DNA of 64,000 nucleotides. It comes from Ignavibacteriales bacterium (GTDB lineage Bacteria; Bacteroidota; Ignavibacteria; Ignavibacteriales; Ignavibacteriaceae). Position numbers and translations under genes: made by a program. Numbering within the stretch: the stretch's first letter is position 1; each line of letters begins with the position of its first letter. Below the pieces are notes generated by a model, which saw nothing but the letters and a program-made list of their open reading frames with translations, was not told the DNA's origin and did no database searches. This document shows, in pieces, positions 18,619 to 27,640 of the stretch. Location of the stretch: the NCBI GenBank assembly GCA_016707115.1, contig JADJIH010000001.1, positions 806,001-870,000 of the forward strand, in the 5' to 3' direction.

Positions 18619-19949
18619 TAAATCATTCCCCGCGCTTTAAGTTCTAAATATTTATTGATTGTATTGACCGATAGCTGCTGTGGAGTCGTTAGTATTGATT
18701 GAATACCAATTGAAGCTAATTCCTTTTGAATAATTTTTTTCTCAAATGAAAATTTTTCTGCAATAGTTTTACGATATATTTCTTCGATTGAATCCGATTT
18801 GCTGCCCAGCAGTTTATCAAGTCCGGTATTCTTAAAAAAAATAACTATCAACAAATGTGAAGCAGCTAGACTCTTGAAATATTTAATCTGTCGCTTGAGT
18901 GAATTCGCAGTTTCAAAATTTGTATAGAATAGAAGTAAACTTCTTTGTTTTATTTTTGATTTAACTACCGCAGCAAGTCTTTCGTAATCGGATTCAAGAA
19001 ATTCTGTCTGATGACTATAAAGCAGTTCAACAATTTTTTTCATCTGCAGGGGATTTCTTTCGGCAGGCAATACTGATGTTACTCTATTATTAAATGCAAT
19101 TATGCCTGCTTTGTCCTGCTTTAGTAATGCAATATTGGAAATGACCAAAGAAGAATTAATTGCATAATCTAGAAGCGACATTTTATCAAATGGCATTTTC
19201 ATCGTTCTACCCATATCAATTATCGAATAAACCTGCTGAGATTTTTCATCAACATAATGATTTACCATTAATTGTCTTTTGCGGGCAGTTGCTTTCCAAT
19301 TTACAGTGCGATAATCATCACCAAGCACATATTCTTTTATCTGCTCAAACTCCATAGAGTGTCCAATGCGTCTAATCTTCTTTACTCCAACCTCAAAAAG
19401 TCTATCTGACACGGCCATAAGCTGATACTTTTTTAATTGAATGTAAGAAGGATAAACTGCAACAGATTTATTTTGTTCAAATCGATAACGACGGCTAACA
19501 ATATTAAGCATTGTTGAAACATAAATATTTAAAGCACCAAATTGATACTCGCCTCTTTTAACTGGTCTAATAATGTAGTTAAATATTTTTGTTGATGTTT
19601 TTTCAAGTTCGGAGTTTATCTCAAAATCTCTTATCTGAAAAACAAACGGTAGTTCATCAATAATCTTAACTCTTGTTTTGATAGTGTAATTATTCGTTGC
19701 TACTATTTTTATTTCATTATCATCTCCGTTTGATAATCGATCCGCAAGAATTCGCTCAGCAAAAAAACCATTTTTGTTTGAAAAAAGAATTAAAGATTCA
19801 ATTATGATAATTGTTAAAAATGATACAAGTAATACTTTTGAAAGAAAGAATAGGATTGGAAAATAATATCCAAAGAAAAAGAATAGTACAATTACTACTA
19901 CTATCGAAAGAAATCTTGAGGTAAGATAAAATCCTTTAAAGAAACGCAT
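18618..19949 (-). CDS. DUF58 domain protein
   Basis: Membrane-anchored protein of 443 residues. Two hydrophobic segments at the N-terminus (about 8-55) are followed by a beta-rich region and the DUF58 core, whose hallmark is EYVLGDDYRTVNWKATARK (about residues 205-224). The following SIIDMGRTM resembles a degenerate metal-site motif of a von Willebrand A fold. DUF58 proteins nearly always pair with a MoxR AAA ATPase, as here: moxR is directly upstream and its stop abuts this start. The pair is thought to assemble or regulate membrane complexes. The precise target is unknown. Confidence 0.9.
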   Translation of the reverse strand: MRFFKGFYLTSRFLSIVVVIVLFFFFGYYFPILFFLSKVLLVSFLTIIIIESLILFSNKNGFFAERILADRLSNGDDNEIKIVATNNYTIKTRVKIIDELPFVFQIRDFEINSELEKTSTKIFNYIIRPVKRGEYQFGALNIYVSTMLNIVSRRYRFEQNKSVAVYPSYIQLKKYQLMAVSDRLFEVGVKKIRRIGHSMEFEQIKEYVLGDDYRTVNWKATARKRQLMVNHYVDEKSQQVYSIIDMGRTMKMPFDKMSLLDYAINSSLVISNIALLKQDKAGIIAFNNRVTSVLPAERNPLQMKKIVELLYSHQTEFLESDYERLAAVVKSKIKQRSLLLFYTNFETANSLKRQIKYFKSLAASHLLIVIFFKNTGLDKLLGSKSDSIEEIYRKTIAEKFSFEKKIIQKELASIGIQSILTTPQQLSVNTINKYLELKARGMI

Positions 19950-20923
19950 TACCTTGGAACCTCAACCCGATTTAAGATTTGCTGAATGATTTCATCTGCA
20001 TTCTTACCCTCCATCTCTTTTTCCGGAGTAAGAATTATACGATGTCTTAACGAAGGAAATGATATTTCTTTCACATCATCGGGAATAACAAAATCTCTAC
20101 CGCGTATTGCTGCAATAGCTTTTGCTCCAATCATAATTGCAATTGATGCTCTTGGAGATGCACCAAGATATAGATCTCCTGAATTACGAGTTTGGTTTAC
20201 AATGTTTGCAATATAAGCAGCTATCTTTTCTTCAATGTGTATGGATCGGATTTGAAAACGAAATGCCTCAAGTTGCTCTTTAGAAAATACGGGTTTGATC
20301 AAGCTCAAGTCATTTTTTGATTTTCTGTCATTGTACTCAAGCAGAATTTTTGTTTCTTCTTCCAAACTTGGGTAACTCATTTCTATCTTAAAAAGAAATC
20401 TATCTAATTGTGCTTCTGGTAATTTGTAAGTTCCTTCATGTTCAATCGGGTTTTGTGTTGCAAATACAATAAATGGATTTTCCAGAATGTATGTAGTACC
20501 ATCCATTGTTATTTGCCGTTCTTCCATAACTTCAAATAGCGCTGCTTGTGTTTTTGCAGGTGAACGATTGATCTCATCTATTAAAATAATATTTGAATAA
20601 ATAGGTCCACGCTTATAATCAAACTCAGAAGTTTTCATATTATAAACTGAGGTTCCTAGAATATCAGAAGGCATTAAATCAGGTGTGAATTGAATTCTTG
20701 AAAAATCTGCTGAAATTGTTTTTGCAAGAATTTTTGCAATTAGTGTTTTGGCAATTCCAGGCACGCCTTCAATCAGTACATGCCCATCTGCAAAGATGGA
20801 GGCAAGTAACAATTCAATTGTCTTATCCTGTCCCACAATTATTTTTCTTATTTCTGCTTTAACAATTTCAACTGATTCTTTTAAAGCGGTTAAATCAGTT
20901 CTGTTTTGCAAATTATTTTCCAT
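19949..20923 (-). CDS. moxR: MoxR-family AAA+ ATPase
   Basis: AAA+ chaperone-like ATPase of 324 residues. Walker A is EGVPGIAKT and Walker B is ILIDEINRSPAKTQAA, followed by the MoxR-type MEERQITMDG and FATQNPIEHEGTYKLPEAQLDRF segments and a C-terminal lid. Walker A has Ile-Ala before the Lys in place of a second Gly-Lys spacing, which is normal for this family. ATG at 20923 is preferred to the upstream GTG at 20929 because AGG lies five bases before it. It overlaps the DUF4350 gene by 11 bases and abuts DUF58. MoxR proteins act with DUF58/VWA proteins in envelope assembly; the client here is unknown. Confidence 0.93.
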   Translation of the reverse strand: MENNLQNRTDLTALKESVEIVKAEIRKIIVGQDKTIELLLASIFADGHVLIEGVPGIAKTLIAKILAKTISADFSRIQFTPDLMPSDILGTSVYNMKTSEFDYKRGPIYSNIILIDEINRSPAKTQAALFEVMEERQITMDGTTYILENPFIVFATQNPIEHEGTYKLPEAQLDRFLFKIEMSYPSLEEETKILLEYNDRKSKNDLSLIKPVFSKEQLEAFRFQIRSIHIEEKIAAYIANIVNQTRNSGDLYLGASPRASIAIMIGAKAIAAIRGRDFVIPDDVKEISFPSLRHRIILTPEKEMEGKNADEIIQQILNRVEVPR

Positions 20924-22094
20924 ATGCACCTGTTTTTGTATAAAAGTTTTCGATTTGATTATTTAATTCTAACAAAGTTTCTTTTTTTATTGAAGTTGAA
21001 ACTGATACCAAATTTATAAGCTTAAATAAACTTCTTAATTCAATTACATCAATTGCACTTTTTTCAGAAAGCTGTTTCACTAGTTCATCATTGAGATGCA
21101 ATGTTTTAAGAGAATATTTAATTCTAATAAAATCTAAAAAGTAAGTGATTTTTTTATCTGCAATATTTTTATGATTAGACTGTCTGAAATAAAGATTTCC
21201 AACCGTCTCAACAAACTCCAAAGTGGTGTTGGATAACGGTTTTATTATTGGAATTACACGCTGATCACGTCGTCCTCTGAAAATCACAAAAAATATTAAC
21301 GAAATTATTAATGTAAAATATGCCCACTTTAAGGATGGTTGACTTAATATATATCTTATTGGAGTGCTTTGATATTTATTTACTTCCTTGTAATACTCAT
21401 CCCATATTACATCACGAATATTTAAATACGAAAGACATTTAAAGATATAGTCTCTTTCAGCTTTTAATAAGTTATAATTTGTAAAGATATTAGGAACAGA
21501 ATGAATATATAAATTCCCCCTCCCAATTTTAACTTTTATAAAGTTAGAAAAACCAAGATCATTGGTTCCGAGAACTGTAACTTTGTTTGTATCGAATGAT
21601 GCGAAATAATGGTTGTAATTTCCTTTCGTAAATCTATAATCATCAGCTCGCATAAGTAAAGGATTTGAAAAATTTACGTATGCAGAATCAAAGCCACCAA
21701 AGAATGAATAATTTGTGGATAACTTAACTGAATCGGCTATAAATTTTCCAATTGAATTGGCCGCAATAAAAATATCACTGCCATTCTCTAAAAGTCTTTT
21801 TAATATTTTTGCGTCGAGTTCATCCGGATCAAATTGATTGCAGATGATTATAATATTTTTGTTTTCAATTTTCCTTTCATTGGTAATATTGTAGAAAGGA
21901 AGATTTGTTGATTCAATTTTCTTGTTAGGAAATAAATCTGATAATTGGTTGTAAAGAATATAAGAACCAAACGGAATTTTATCATTCTTTGAATAACTTG
22001 GGCTCCAATCTGTCGGTTCCGGTGTAAACATTTTTATTATCACTAAAACAACAAAAACAATGGTTACCGGAATTATAAATTTCAGATTTCTCAT
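20913..22094 (-). CDS. DUF4350-type membrane protein
   Basis: 393 residues. One transmembrane segment is at the extreme N-terminus (IIPVTIVFVVLVIIKMF) and a second near residues 258-275 (WAYFTLIISLIFFVIF) is followed by GRRDQR. Between them is a periplasmic domain with a GATase-like fold pattern (NIIIICNQFDPDELDAKILKRLLENGSDIFIAANS). The C-terminal 110 residues are cytoplasmic and helical. DUF4350 proteins occur with MoxR and DUF58 genes in many bacteria, as here. It overlaps both neighbours by a few bases, a sign of a tightly coupled operon. Biochemical function is unknown. Confidence 0.82.
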   Translation of the reverse strand: MRNLKFIIPVTIVFVVLVIIKMFTPEPTDWSPSYSKNDKIPFGSYILYNQLSDLFPNKKIESTNLPFYNITNERKIENKNIIIICNQFDPDELDAKILKRLLENGSDIFIAANSIGKFIADSVKLSTNYSFFGGFDSAYVNFSNPLLMRADDYRFTKGNYNHYFASFDTNKVTVLGTNDLGFSNFIKVKIGRGNLYIHSVPNIFTNYNLLKAERDYIFKCLSYLNIRDVIWDEYYKEVNKYQSTPIRYILSQPSLKWAYFTLIISLIFFVIFRGRRDQRVIPIIKPLSNTTLEFVETVGNLYFRQSNHKNIADKKITYFLDFIRIKYSLKTLHLNDELVKQLSEKSAIDVIELRSLFKLINLVSVSTSIKKETLLELNNQIENFYTKTGAYGK

Positions 22095-22924
22095 TTTTGA
22101 GTTGCTTCTAATGTTGAGTTGAAATCTGAATAATAATTTTGCAACTGCAGATAGGCGGTTTGATCAATCTCAAATCCTCCATACCAAATAGATTCAAAAT
22201 CAGTTGTAATTTTTTCAAACTTTGATTTTAAATTATTTAATTTTATTTCTCTGAGGAATTCGCGATTTGTTTTATCTATTTTCCAATAAATTATTTCTTT
22301 ATCGGAGAGTATCTTTAATGATCGCAAATAGTTTAATCTGATAGCATATCGAAAATTTTTATTTGCGATTGCTTCCTCGATCATCTTTTCATAATCGATT
22401 GTATGAATATCTTCTAAATACTCTGAAACATTAAGCTTATTTTTATTTTTGTTAGAAAGGAACAATCCTTTAATCTCAGATTTATAAATCCCAAACACAA
22501 TTGCAACAACAGCCAAAGCGATAAGGAGATAAATGAATATATCCCACGCTGTATTATATGAATCATATTCAGTTAATTTCAGGAATTGACGTTTCAACCA
22601 TTCCATCAGCCTTTCCCACAAAGTCATTGTAGATTCGGGATCTTCAAAATATCTAAAGTCTTTATCTTTTAGATAAGACTTAATTTTTGTTGAATCCATT
22701 GAACGAACGATAATGTTTGAAGAATCATACTGAATGGAATTATACTTTGAATCAATTGGAACGGAATTAATTGTTAGTGAATCACCGGCTAATATCTGCT
22801 GCGATGAATTTGCATCAGATTGAATCCCAGCTTTTTGTGAATGAGCAGTTTGTGCAGAATATTTATCCACAAAACAAATAACAAAAAGAAAGGAAATGAA
22901 AAGTATAACTTTATATTGCTTCAA
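22091..22924 (-). CDS. DUF4129-type membrane protein with signal peptide
   Basis: 277 residues, starting at TTG; no ATG is available before the signal-like segment VILFISFLFVICFVDKYSAQ. A Ser/Asp-rich periplasmic region follows, then one transmembrane helix (about 128-148). The C-terminal cytoplasmic part (EEAIANKNFRYAIRLNYLRSLKILSDKEIIYWK) is typical of DUF4129. In related genomes DUF4129 proteins accompany MoxR/DUF58 pairs and sometimes transglutaminase-like proteins. It overlaps genes on both sides. Function unknown. Confidence 0.78.
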   Translation of the reverse strand: MKQYKVILFISFLFVICFVDKYSAQTAHSQKAGIQSDANSSQQILAGDSLTINSVPIDSKYNSIQYDSSNIIVRSMDSTKIKSYLKDKDFRYFEDPESTMTLWERLMEWLKRQFLKLTEYDSYNTAWDIFIYLLIALAVVAIVFGIYKSEIKGLFLSNKNKNKLNVSEYLEDIHTIDYEKMIEEAIANKNFRYAIRLNYLRSLKILSDKEIIYWKIDKTNREFLREIKLNNLKSKFEKITTDFESIWYGGFEIDQTAYLQLQNYYSDFNSTLEATQK

Positions 22925-23744
22925 TTTTATCTAACAATCCTTTTGCTTCTTTTTGTTCAACGAGACTGAAGTAGTGAAAAGCAATTCCAACTAAACTGAT
23001 TGCATAGAAAATAAAATTTAGGGTTGAAATGATTGTTGTAACGATAAGGATTATCTCTGTAATACTGTCTGTTCCATTGCCATCCACTGAGTTAAATGCA
23101 ATAACAAACATCGCTATGTACTGAGGGACCTGAAATAAGAATCCTAAAAACCCTTGAATTAAACTTAAAACAATTAATAACCCAAAAGTAAACCACCATT
23201 TATTTTTAACTAGATAAAAAGATCTGCTCATTGAATCAAAAAAACCTTTATCTTCATTAAGACCAACTATATAAATAATCATCAATGCTACACTTACATA
23301 GATTCCGGGAATAATCAACAAAACAGTTGCAAATACTGTTACTAATCCGTACCCGATAGAGAAAAGTAAAATCTTTAAAGTCTTACTTTTAACCATTAGC
23401 CAAACCTCATCAACTTCTATTGGAATATCATCCTGGCGTTTTAAGTATAAAAGGATATACGAATAGACTGTACTAACCAGAACCAGAGAAGTTAGAATTG
23501 CAAAAAATATATATAAGCCAAACGCAATACCAAATTCACTTAAAGATTTTACAGTGGATGTAAAAGAAAATAGATCTTTTTGATATAGTCCTCCAAATAT
23601 TCCGGTCAGCAGAACAAAAGGCCCAACTAAATATATTACTGCTTTAGCTAGTTGCTTAAAATTCTCGCGAAGGAATTCAAAAGTTGCATTTATGATTTGT
23701 CCAAAATCTCTATACCGCTGAAACTCAATTTTCTGTGGATTCAT
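22911..23744 (-). CDS. Polytopic membrane protein of the MoxR cluster
   Basis: 277 residues with about six hydrophobic segments (near 37-57, 75-103, 128-160, 178-205, 232-255). The pattern resembles the glycerophosphoryl diester phosphodiesterase membrane-domain group (DUF975-like), in which long helices alternate with Gly/Pro breaks such as LLIIPGIYVSVALMIIYIVGL. No catalytic residues are apparent. It overlaps the SpoIIM gene by 20 bases and the DUF4129 gene by 14, so it is an integral part of the operon. Function unknown. Confidence 0.75.
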   Translation of the reverse strand: MNPQKIEFQRYRDFGQIINATFEFLRENFKQLAKAVIYLVGPFVLLTGIFGGLYQKDLFSFTSTVKSLSEFGIAFGLYIFFAILTSLVLVSTVYSYILLYLKRQDDIPIEVDEVWLMVKSKTLKILLFSIGYGLVTVFATVLLIIPGIYVSVALMIIYIVGLNEDKGFFDSMSRSFYLVKNKWWFTFGLLIVLSLIQGFLGFLFQVPQYIAMFVIAFNSVDGNGTDSITEIILIVTTIISTLNFIFYAISLVGIAFHYFSLVEQKEAKGLLDKIEAI

Positions 23745-24702
23745 TTTTTTCTCTTCTACTTAGTTTGAATGGATAAATTATAACATACCAGATTATAAAC
23801 GATAAAGATGAAAGTATTATAGTCAGATTTATAAAGATTGGCATTTGTGTAAATCTTGTTACAAAAGATTCAAGAAATCCCGCAACAATAAATAAAGGAA
23901 TCAATCCAATAATTATTTTAACACCATCTTTTGCTGAGATTAGAAAAGATTGTCTTCGCGAATATGTTTTCGGAAATAAAATGCTGTTACCAAGAACTAA
24001 TCCTGCCGCGCCGGCAATAATTATGGATGAGATTTCTAAGGTTCCATGAATCCAAACGATTGATAGAGATTTAAAAAGTAAATCTTGTGTGTAGAATAAA
24101 TGATGAAATGTACCAAGCATTATTCCGTTATACAACAAAAGTAAAATAGTTCCAACTGATAATAATAAGCCCGCCATAAAAGCATAAAATGAAACACGTA
24201 TATTATTGAAAGTAATTCCCATAAACATATCAACACCATTCATCTGCTTGTAAACAGCTAATGGATCGTCATTCTTGATATTTTCTTGAGTCATATTTAC
24301 ATAGCTATCACCAAGAATTAATCTCACAAATCCGGTATCTCCTTCAGATGAAACGACACCAATAACAATAGCAATAAAAAATACTACAAATGAAATCAGC
24401 AATTCTTTCCTTCTTGCAAAAAAGATTTCCGGAAGTTCATATTTCCAAAATGAAATAATTCTGCTTCGCTTTTCTTTTTTATTTTTATAAACAGATTGAT
24501 GAAGTTTGGATGTTAAACTGTTAAGATATTGTGTTGTTTTGCTTTGCGGATAAAACGTTTTTGAATATGATAAATCATCTGTTAACTGAATAAATAACTC
24601 AGCTAATTTATCAGGATCATGAATCGATGTTTTTTTTGAAAGAAATAATTCTACTTCCCTCCATCGTTCAGAATTATTTTTTATGAACTGTACTTCTTTC
24701 AA
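23725..24702 (-). CDS. SpoIIM-family membrane protein
   Basis: 325 residues. A 90-residue cytoplasmic helical N-terminus begins MKEVQFIKNNSERW, a usual opening for this group. Five or six membrane segments follow from FVVFFIAIVIGVVSS near residue 110, with the conserved segment VWIHGTLEISSIIIAGAAGLVLG. It is homologous to stage II sporulation protein M, but sporulation is not implied: non-sporulating FCB bacteria carry SpoIIM homologues beside RDD, MoxR and DUF58 genes. Translation starts at TTG. It is 14 bases downstream of apt and may be co-transcribed with it. Confidence 0.87.
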   Translation of the reverse strand: MKEVQFIKNNSERWREVELFLSKKTSIHDPDKLAELFIQLTDDLSYSKTFYPQSKTTQYLNSLTSKLHQSVYKNKKEKRSRIISFWKYELPEIFFARRKELLISFVVFFIAIVIGVVSSEGDTGFVRLILGDSYVNMTQENIKNDDPLAVYKQMNGVDMFMGITFNNIRVSFYAFMAGLLLSVGTILLLLYNGIMLGTFHHLFYTQDLLFKSLSIVWIHGTLEISSIIIAGAAGLVLGNSILFPKTYSRRQSFLISAKDGVKIIIGLIPLFIVAGFLESFVTRFTQMPIFINLTIILSSLSFIIWYVIIYPFKLSRREKNESTEN

Positions 24703-24716
24703 GTTTTTCCAGTAAA

Positions 24717-25241
24717 CTATTTTTCATCTTCGTAATTAACAATCGACCGAACATCATAAGGTTTTAATTTATCTCGTCCATTTAGAAATGATAACTCAAC
24801 AATAAATGAAACCTGAACAATTTCACCACCAAGTTGTTCGATCAATTGACAGACTGCATTCATAGTCCCACCTGTAGCAAGTAAATCATCGTGAACTAAA
24901 ACTTTGTCGCCTGGTTCGATAGCATCTTTATGCATCTCAAGTCTATCTTCGCCATATTCAAGTGAGTATGAGATCGAAACTTTTTCTGCTGGTAGTTTTC
25001 CTGGTTTTCTTACTGGAATAAATCCGCAATTAAGTTTATGTGCAAGCATGGATCCAAAAATAAAACCGCGTGATTCTATTCCGACTACTTTATTAATTTT
25101 TTTATCTTTTACAAAATCTAATAGTTGTTCAAGAGTGTAATTATATGCTTCGGGATTTTTAAGAAGAGTTGTGATATCTCTGAACATTATTCCGGGTTTA
25201 GGAAAATCTTTTACATTTCTGATATGCGCTTTTAAATCCAT
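24717..25241 (-). CDS. apt: Adenine phosphoribosyltransferase
   Basis: Purine salvage: adenine plus PRPP gives AMP and pyrophosphate. Length is 174 residues, as usual. The N-terminal FPKPGIMFRDITTLLKNP and the ESRGFIFG adenine-site segment are typical of Apt, and the PRPP-binding motif VLVHDDLLATGGT lies at 114-126. It lies immediately before the enoyl-CoA hydratase stop boundary (one gene ends at 25242, the next starts at 25241), so it is translated from the same minus-strand transcript. That operon has mixed functions. Confidence 0.97.
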   Translation of the reverse strand: MDLKAHIRNVKDFPKPGIMFRDITTLLKNPEAYNYTLEQLLDFVKDKKINKVVGIESRGFIFGSMLAHKLNCGFIPVRKPGKLPAEKVSISYSLEYGEDRLEMHKDAIEPGDKVLVHDDLLATGGTMNAVCQLIEQLGGEIVQVSFIVELSFLNGRDKLKPYDVRSIVNYEDEK

Positions 25242-25994
25242 TTATTTATCCTTATTTAGAAAAGAGTCAATGCCTTTTTTGAAATCTGTTGTCGATCTGC
25301 TAATTGTGTTTAATCCAATACAATGGTTTACAGCTTCTTGTACTGAGAGGTTTGAAATCGTGTTAATCATTTGTTTTATTAATCTAATACTTTCAACAGA
25401 ATTACCATTTAATTTTTCAGCAAGCTTAAGTGATTCATCAAGTACATCTTCAGCAAGATAATTTACAAAGCCAATTTCATAAGCTCGCTTTCCAGAAATG
25501 ATTTCGCCTTCCAATAACAATTGCTTGGCCAAACCTTCACCAACTTTTTTAATCAAAAAGATTGATACGATCGCTGGAATGAATCCAATTTTTACTTCAC
25601 TGTAGCCAAATTTACTTTTTTCCGGATGCGCAATAATAAAATCACAAACTGATGCCAGTCCGCATCCTCCCGCAATTGCTGATCCATTCACCGCAGCAAT
25701 AGTAGGTTTAGGGAAATTGTAAATCATTAAAAATAAATCTGCAAGGGATTTTGAATCCTTATAATTTTCAACTGATGTGTTATTGGATATTTGTCTTAGA
25801 TATTCTAGATCAGCACCAGAACAAAACGTATTTCCTTCTCCTGTAATGATCAATGATTTTACAGAATCATCTTTTTCAAACTCACCTAGTTTATTTTTTA
25901 GTTGTTCAACAAGAAATGGATGGAGTGCATTTCGTTTTTCCGGACGATTTAGTGTGATGATGGCAGTGTTATTTTTTAATTCTGATTTAATCAT
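25242..25994 (-). CDS. Enoyl-CoA hydratase/isomerase family protein
   Basis: Crotonase-fold enzyme of 250 residues acting on acyl-CoA thioesters. The oxyanion-hole segments are FCSGADLEYL and NGSAIAGGCGLASVCDF. By motif alignment, the first catalytic Glu of classical hydratases is kept (GYSEVKIGF) but the second is replaced by Gln (GLAKQLLLEG). The reaction may therefore be isomerisation or hydration of a special substrate such as methylglutaconyl-CoA, rather than standard beta-oxidation. An acyl-CoA dehydrogenase and an ETF-type oxidoreductase are encoded at 30-34 kb. The family is certain; the substrate is not. Confidence 0.88.
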   Translation of the reverse strand: MIKSELKNNTAIITLNRPEKRNALHPFLVEQLKNKLGEFEKDDSVKSLIITGEGNTFCSGADLEYLRQISNNTSVENYKDSKSLADLFLMIYNFPKPTIAAVNGSAIAGGCGLASVCDFIIAHPEKSKFGYSEVKIGFIPAIVSIFLIKKVGEGLAKQLLLEGEIISGKRAYEIGFVNYLAEDVLDESLKLAEKLNGNSVESIRLIKQMINTISNLSVQEAVNHCIGLNTISRSTTDFKKGIDSFLNKDK

Positions 25995-26003
25995 TACAAA
26001 ACT

Positions 26004-26609
26004 CTATTTACTAAAGTATTTAACTATTAAACTCATTTGAATATAAACTGAAATAAATGCTAATAAAATTCCAGCTATGACTTGAGTAAGTGTATGACAT
26101 TTCAATTCAATTCTCGCCCATCCAACTAAAATTACAATTGGTAACAAAACTATTCCTATCCAACCAAATGCAAAAACCATCGCGGAAAAAGGTCCAGCGA
26201 CTCCCATTGCGTGTGCGCTAATTTTCCAGAATCTATTTATAAAAATTGTAATTATTGTGTTTGAAATATAGCAAAACCAAAATGCGATTGAAATAATATT
26301 TAAATCATATTTTATCATAATCCATAAACCAATTAGATAAAAGATAATTGCAATAAGAAATGGGATTGTTCTTTCTTCTTTGATCGATGCATCCTGATCA
26401 GCAAGTTTACCTTTTTTTCTAAGTATTAGAAAAAGCACAATCGGTGCAATGAATCCAAATACTAATGCAATTAAAATAGTTACAACTTGTTTACTCGGTT
26501 CTGATTCTAAAGTAAAAGCAAAGATCGAAAAGATGATTATTGTAAATGATGGTGGAACAAATAATGTTGAGATAAATCTTGCGAGTATATGTGAGGAGAA
26601 TAAATTCAA
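26004..26609 (-). CDS. PAP2-like membrane phosphatase
   Basis: 201 residues with about six membrane helices. The three PAP2 phosphatase motifs are recognisable in reduced form: KEERTIPF corresponds to K-x6-RP, SAHAMG to PSGH, and RIELKCHTLTQV to the SR-x5-H-x3-D motif. The last motif lacks the usual Asp after the His. The protein may dephosphorylate undecaprenyl or phosphatidyl phosphates, or may be a degenerate member. It starts at TTG (no ATG nearby). It lies between dus and the enoyl-CoA hydratase gene, with gaps of 26 and 9 bases. Confidence 0.7.
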   Translation of the reverse strand: MNLFSSHILARFISTLFVPPSFTIIIFSIFAFTLESEPSKQVVTILIALVFGFIAPIVLFLILRKKGKLADQDASIKEERTIPFLIAIIFYLIGLWIMIKYDLNIISIAFWFCYISNTIITIFINRFWKISAHAMGVAGPFSAMVFAFGWIGIVLLPIVILVGWARIELKCHTLTQVIAGILLAFISVYIQMSLIVKYFSK

Positions 26610-26635
26610 TACGGTATGATAATTATTTTAATCTA

Positions 26636-27622
26636 TCAAAAAGATAATTCTGTTTTTTTTAGCTCATCCAAATATCTTAATAAAGTATCTTTAACCGGAA
26701 TGTAATCCAGAAACTGCATCAATTCATTTCTGATTTTAGATGCATGATGCATTCCTTTAAGATAACCGGAATAAAATTTTCTATGCTCAATTACTGCTCT
26801 TCGTTCTCCCTTAATACCAATAGCTAAATCCAAATGACGTAGACAAGTATTGATTTTCATTTCATCATCAATCTTGGTATGGATATATTCTTTTTCTAGA
26901 ATTTCTTTTGCTTCGAGAAAGATCCAGGGATTTCCGATTGCACCGCGTGCAATCATAACGGCATCTGCATTCGTTTCATTAAATGCTTGTTTAACATCGC
27001 TTGCATCAAGAACATTTCCATTCAAAGCAATTGGCATTGAAACAGCTTCTTTAACTTTTGGAATCCAGCTCCAATCAGCATCACCTTTATGTCCCATTAC
27101 GCGAGTTCTGCAATGTACTGTTAATGCTTTTACTCCAACATCTTCGAGGCGTTTTGCTACTTCTACAATTTGAATTGAATTATTATCCCATCCGATTCTT
27201 GTTTTTACTGTAACAGGAAGAGAAACTGAATCAACAACAGATTTTACAAGTTGAGTTAGATAAGGAATATCTTTTAACAATGCAGAACCTGCTCCGCAGC
27301 CAACAACATTTTTTACCCAGCAGCCAGCGTTAATATCAATCATATCCGGATTTTCAGCTTCAGCTATTCTTGCAGCACCAACCATCGAATCTATACTGCT
27401 GCCGTAAATCTGAATACCAACTGGTCTTTCCTCTTCAATTATTTTTAGTTTATTATGCGTCTTAGCATTTGAACGAACTAATCCTTCTGAATTCACAAAT
27501 TCTGTATAAACAACATCAGCGCCAAGTTCTCGGCAAACCAAACGAAAAGAAATATCTGTAACATCTTCCATTGGTGCGAGTAAAATCGCTTTATCTATTT
27601 CAACTTTTCCTACTTTGAACAT
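26636..27622 (-). CDS. dusB: tRNA-dihydrouridine synthase
   Basis: FMN enzyme that reduces specific uridines in the tRNA D-loop. The protein is 328 residues with the TIM-barrel opening LLAPMEDVTDISFRLVC. The catalytic Cys101 lies in DINAGCWVKNVVGCGAGSAL; the usual residue after the Cys is Pro, here Trp. VTVKTRIGW, TVHCRTR and ALNGNV are further Dus motifs, and MIARGAIGNPWIF binds the flavin phosphate. The length and motifs favour DusB, but DusA/DusC-like specificity cannot be excluded. It lies between the broken MFS gene and the PAP2-like gene. Confidence 0.92.
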   Translation of the reverse strand: MFKVGKVEIDKAILLAPMEDVTDISFRLVCRELGADVVYTEFVNSEGLVRSNAKTHNKLKIIEEERPVGIQIYGSSIDSMVGAARIAEAENPDMIDINAGCWVKNVVGCGAGSALLKDIPYLTQLVKSVVDSVSLPVTVKTRIGWDNNSIQIVEVAKRLEDVGVKALTVHCRTRVMGHKGDADWSWIPKVKEAVSMPIALNGNVLDASDVKQAFNETNADAVMIARGAIGNPWIFLEAKEILEKEYIHTKIDDEMKINTCLRHLDLAIGIKGERRAVIEHRKFYSGYLKGMHHASKIRNELMQFLDYIPVKDTLLRYLDELKKTELSF

Positions 27623-27640
27623 TTTCTCTTAAATAATTTT

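Noticed and set aside
23725..24702. Sporulation capacity inferred from the SpoIIM homologue
   Set aside because: SpoIIM-like proteins occur widely in non-sporulating FCB bacteria beside MoxR/DUF58 genes, and no other sporulation gene is present.
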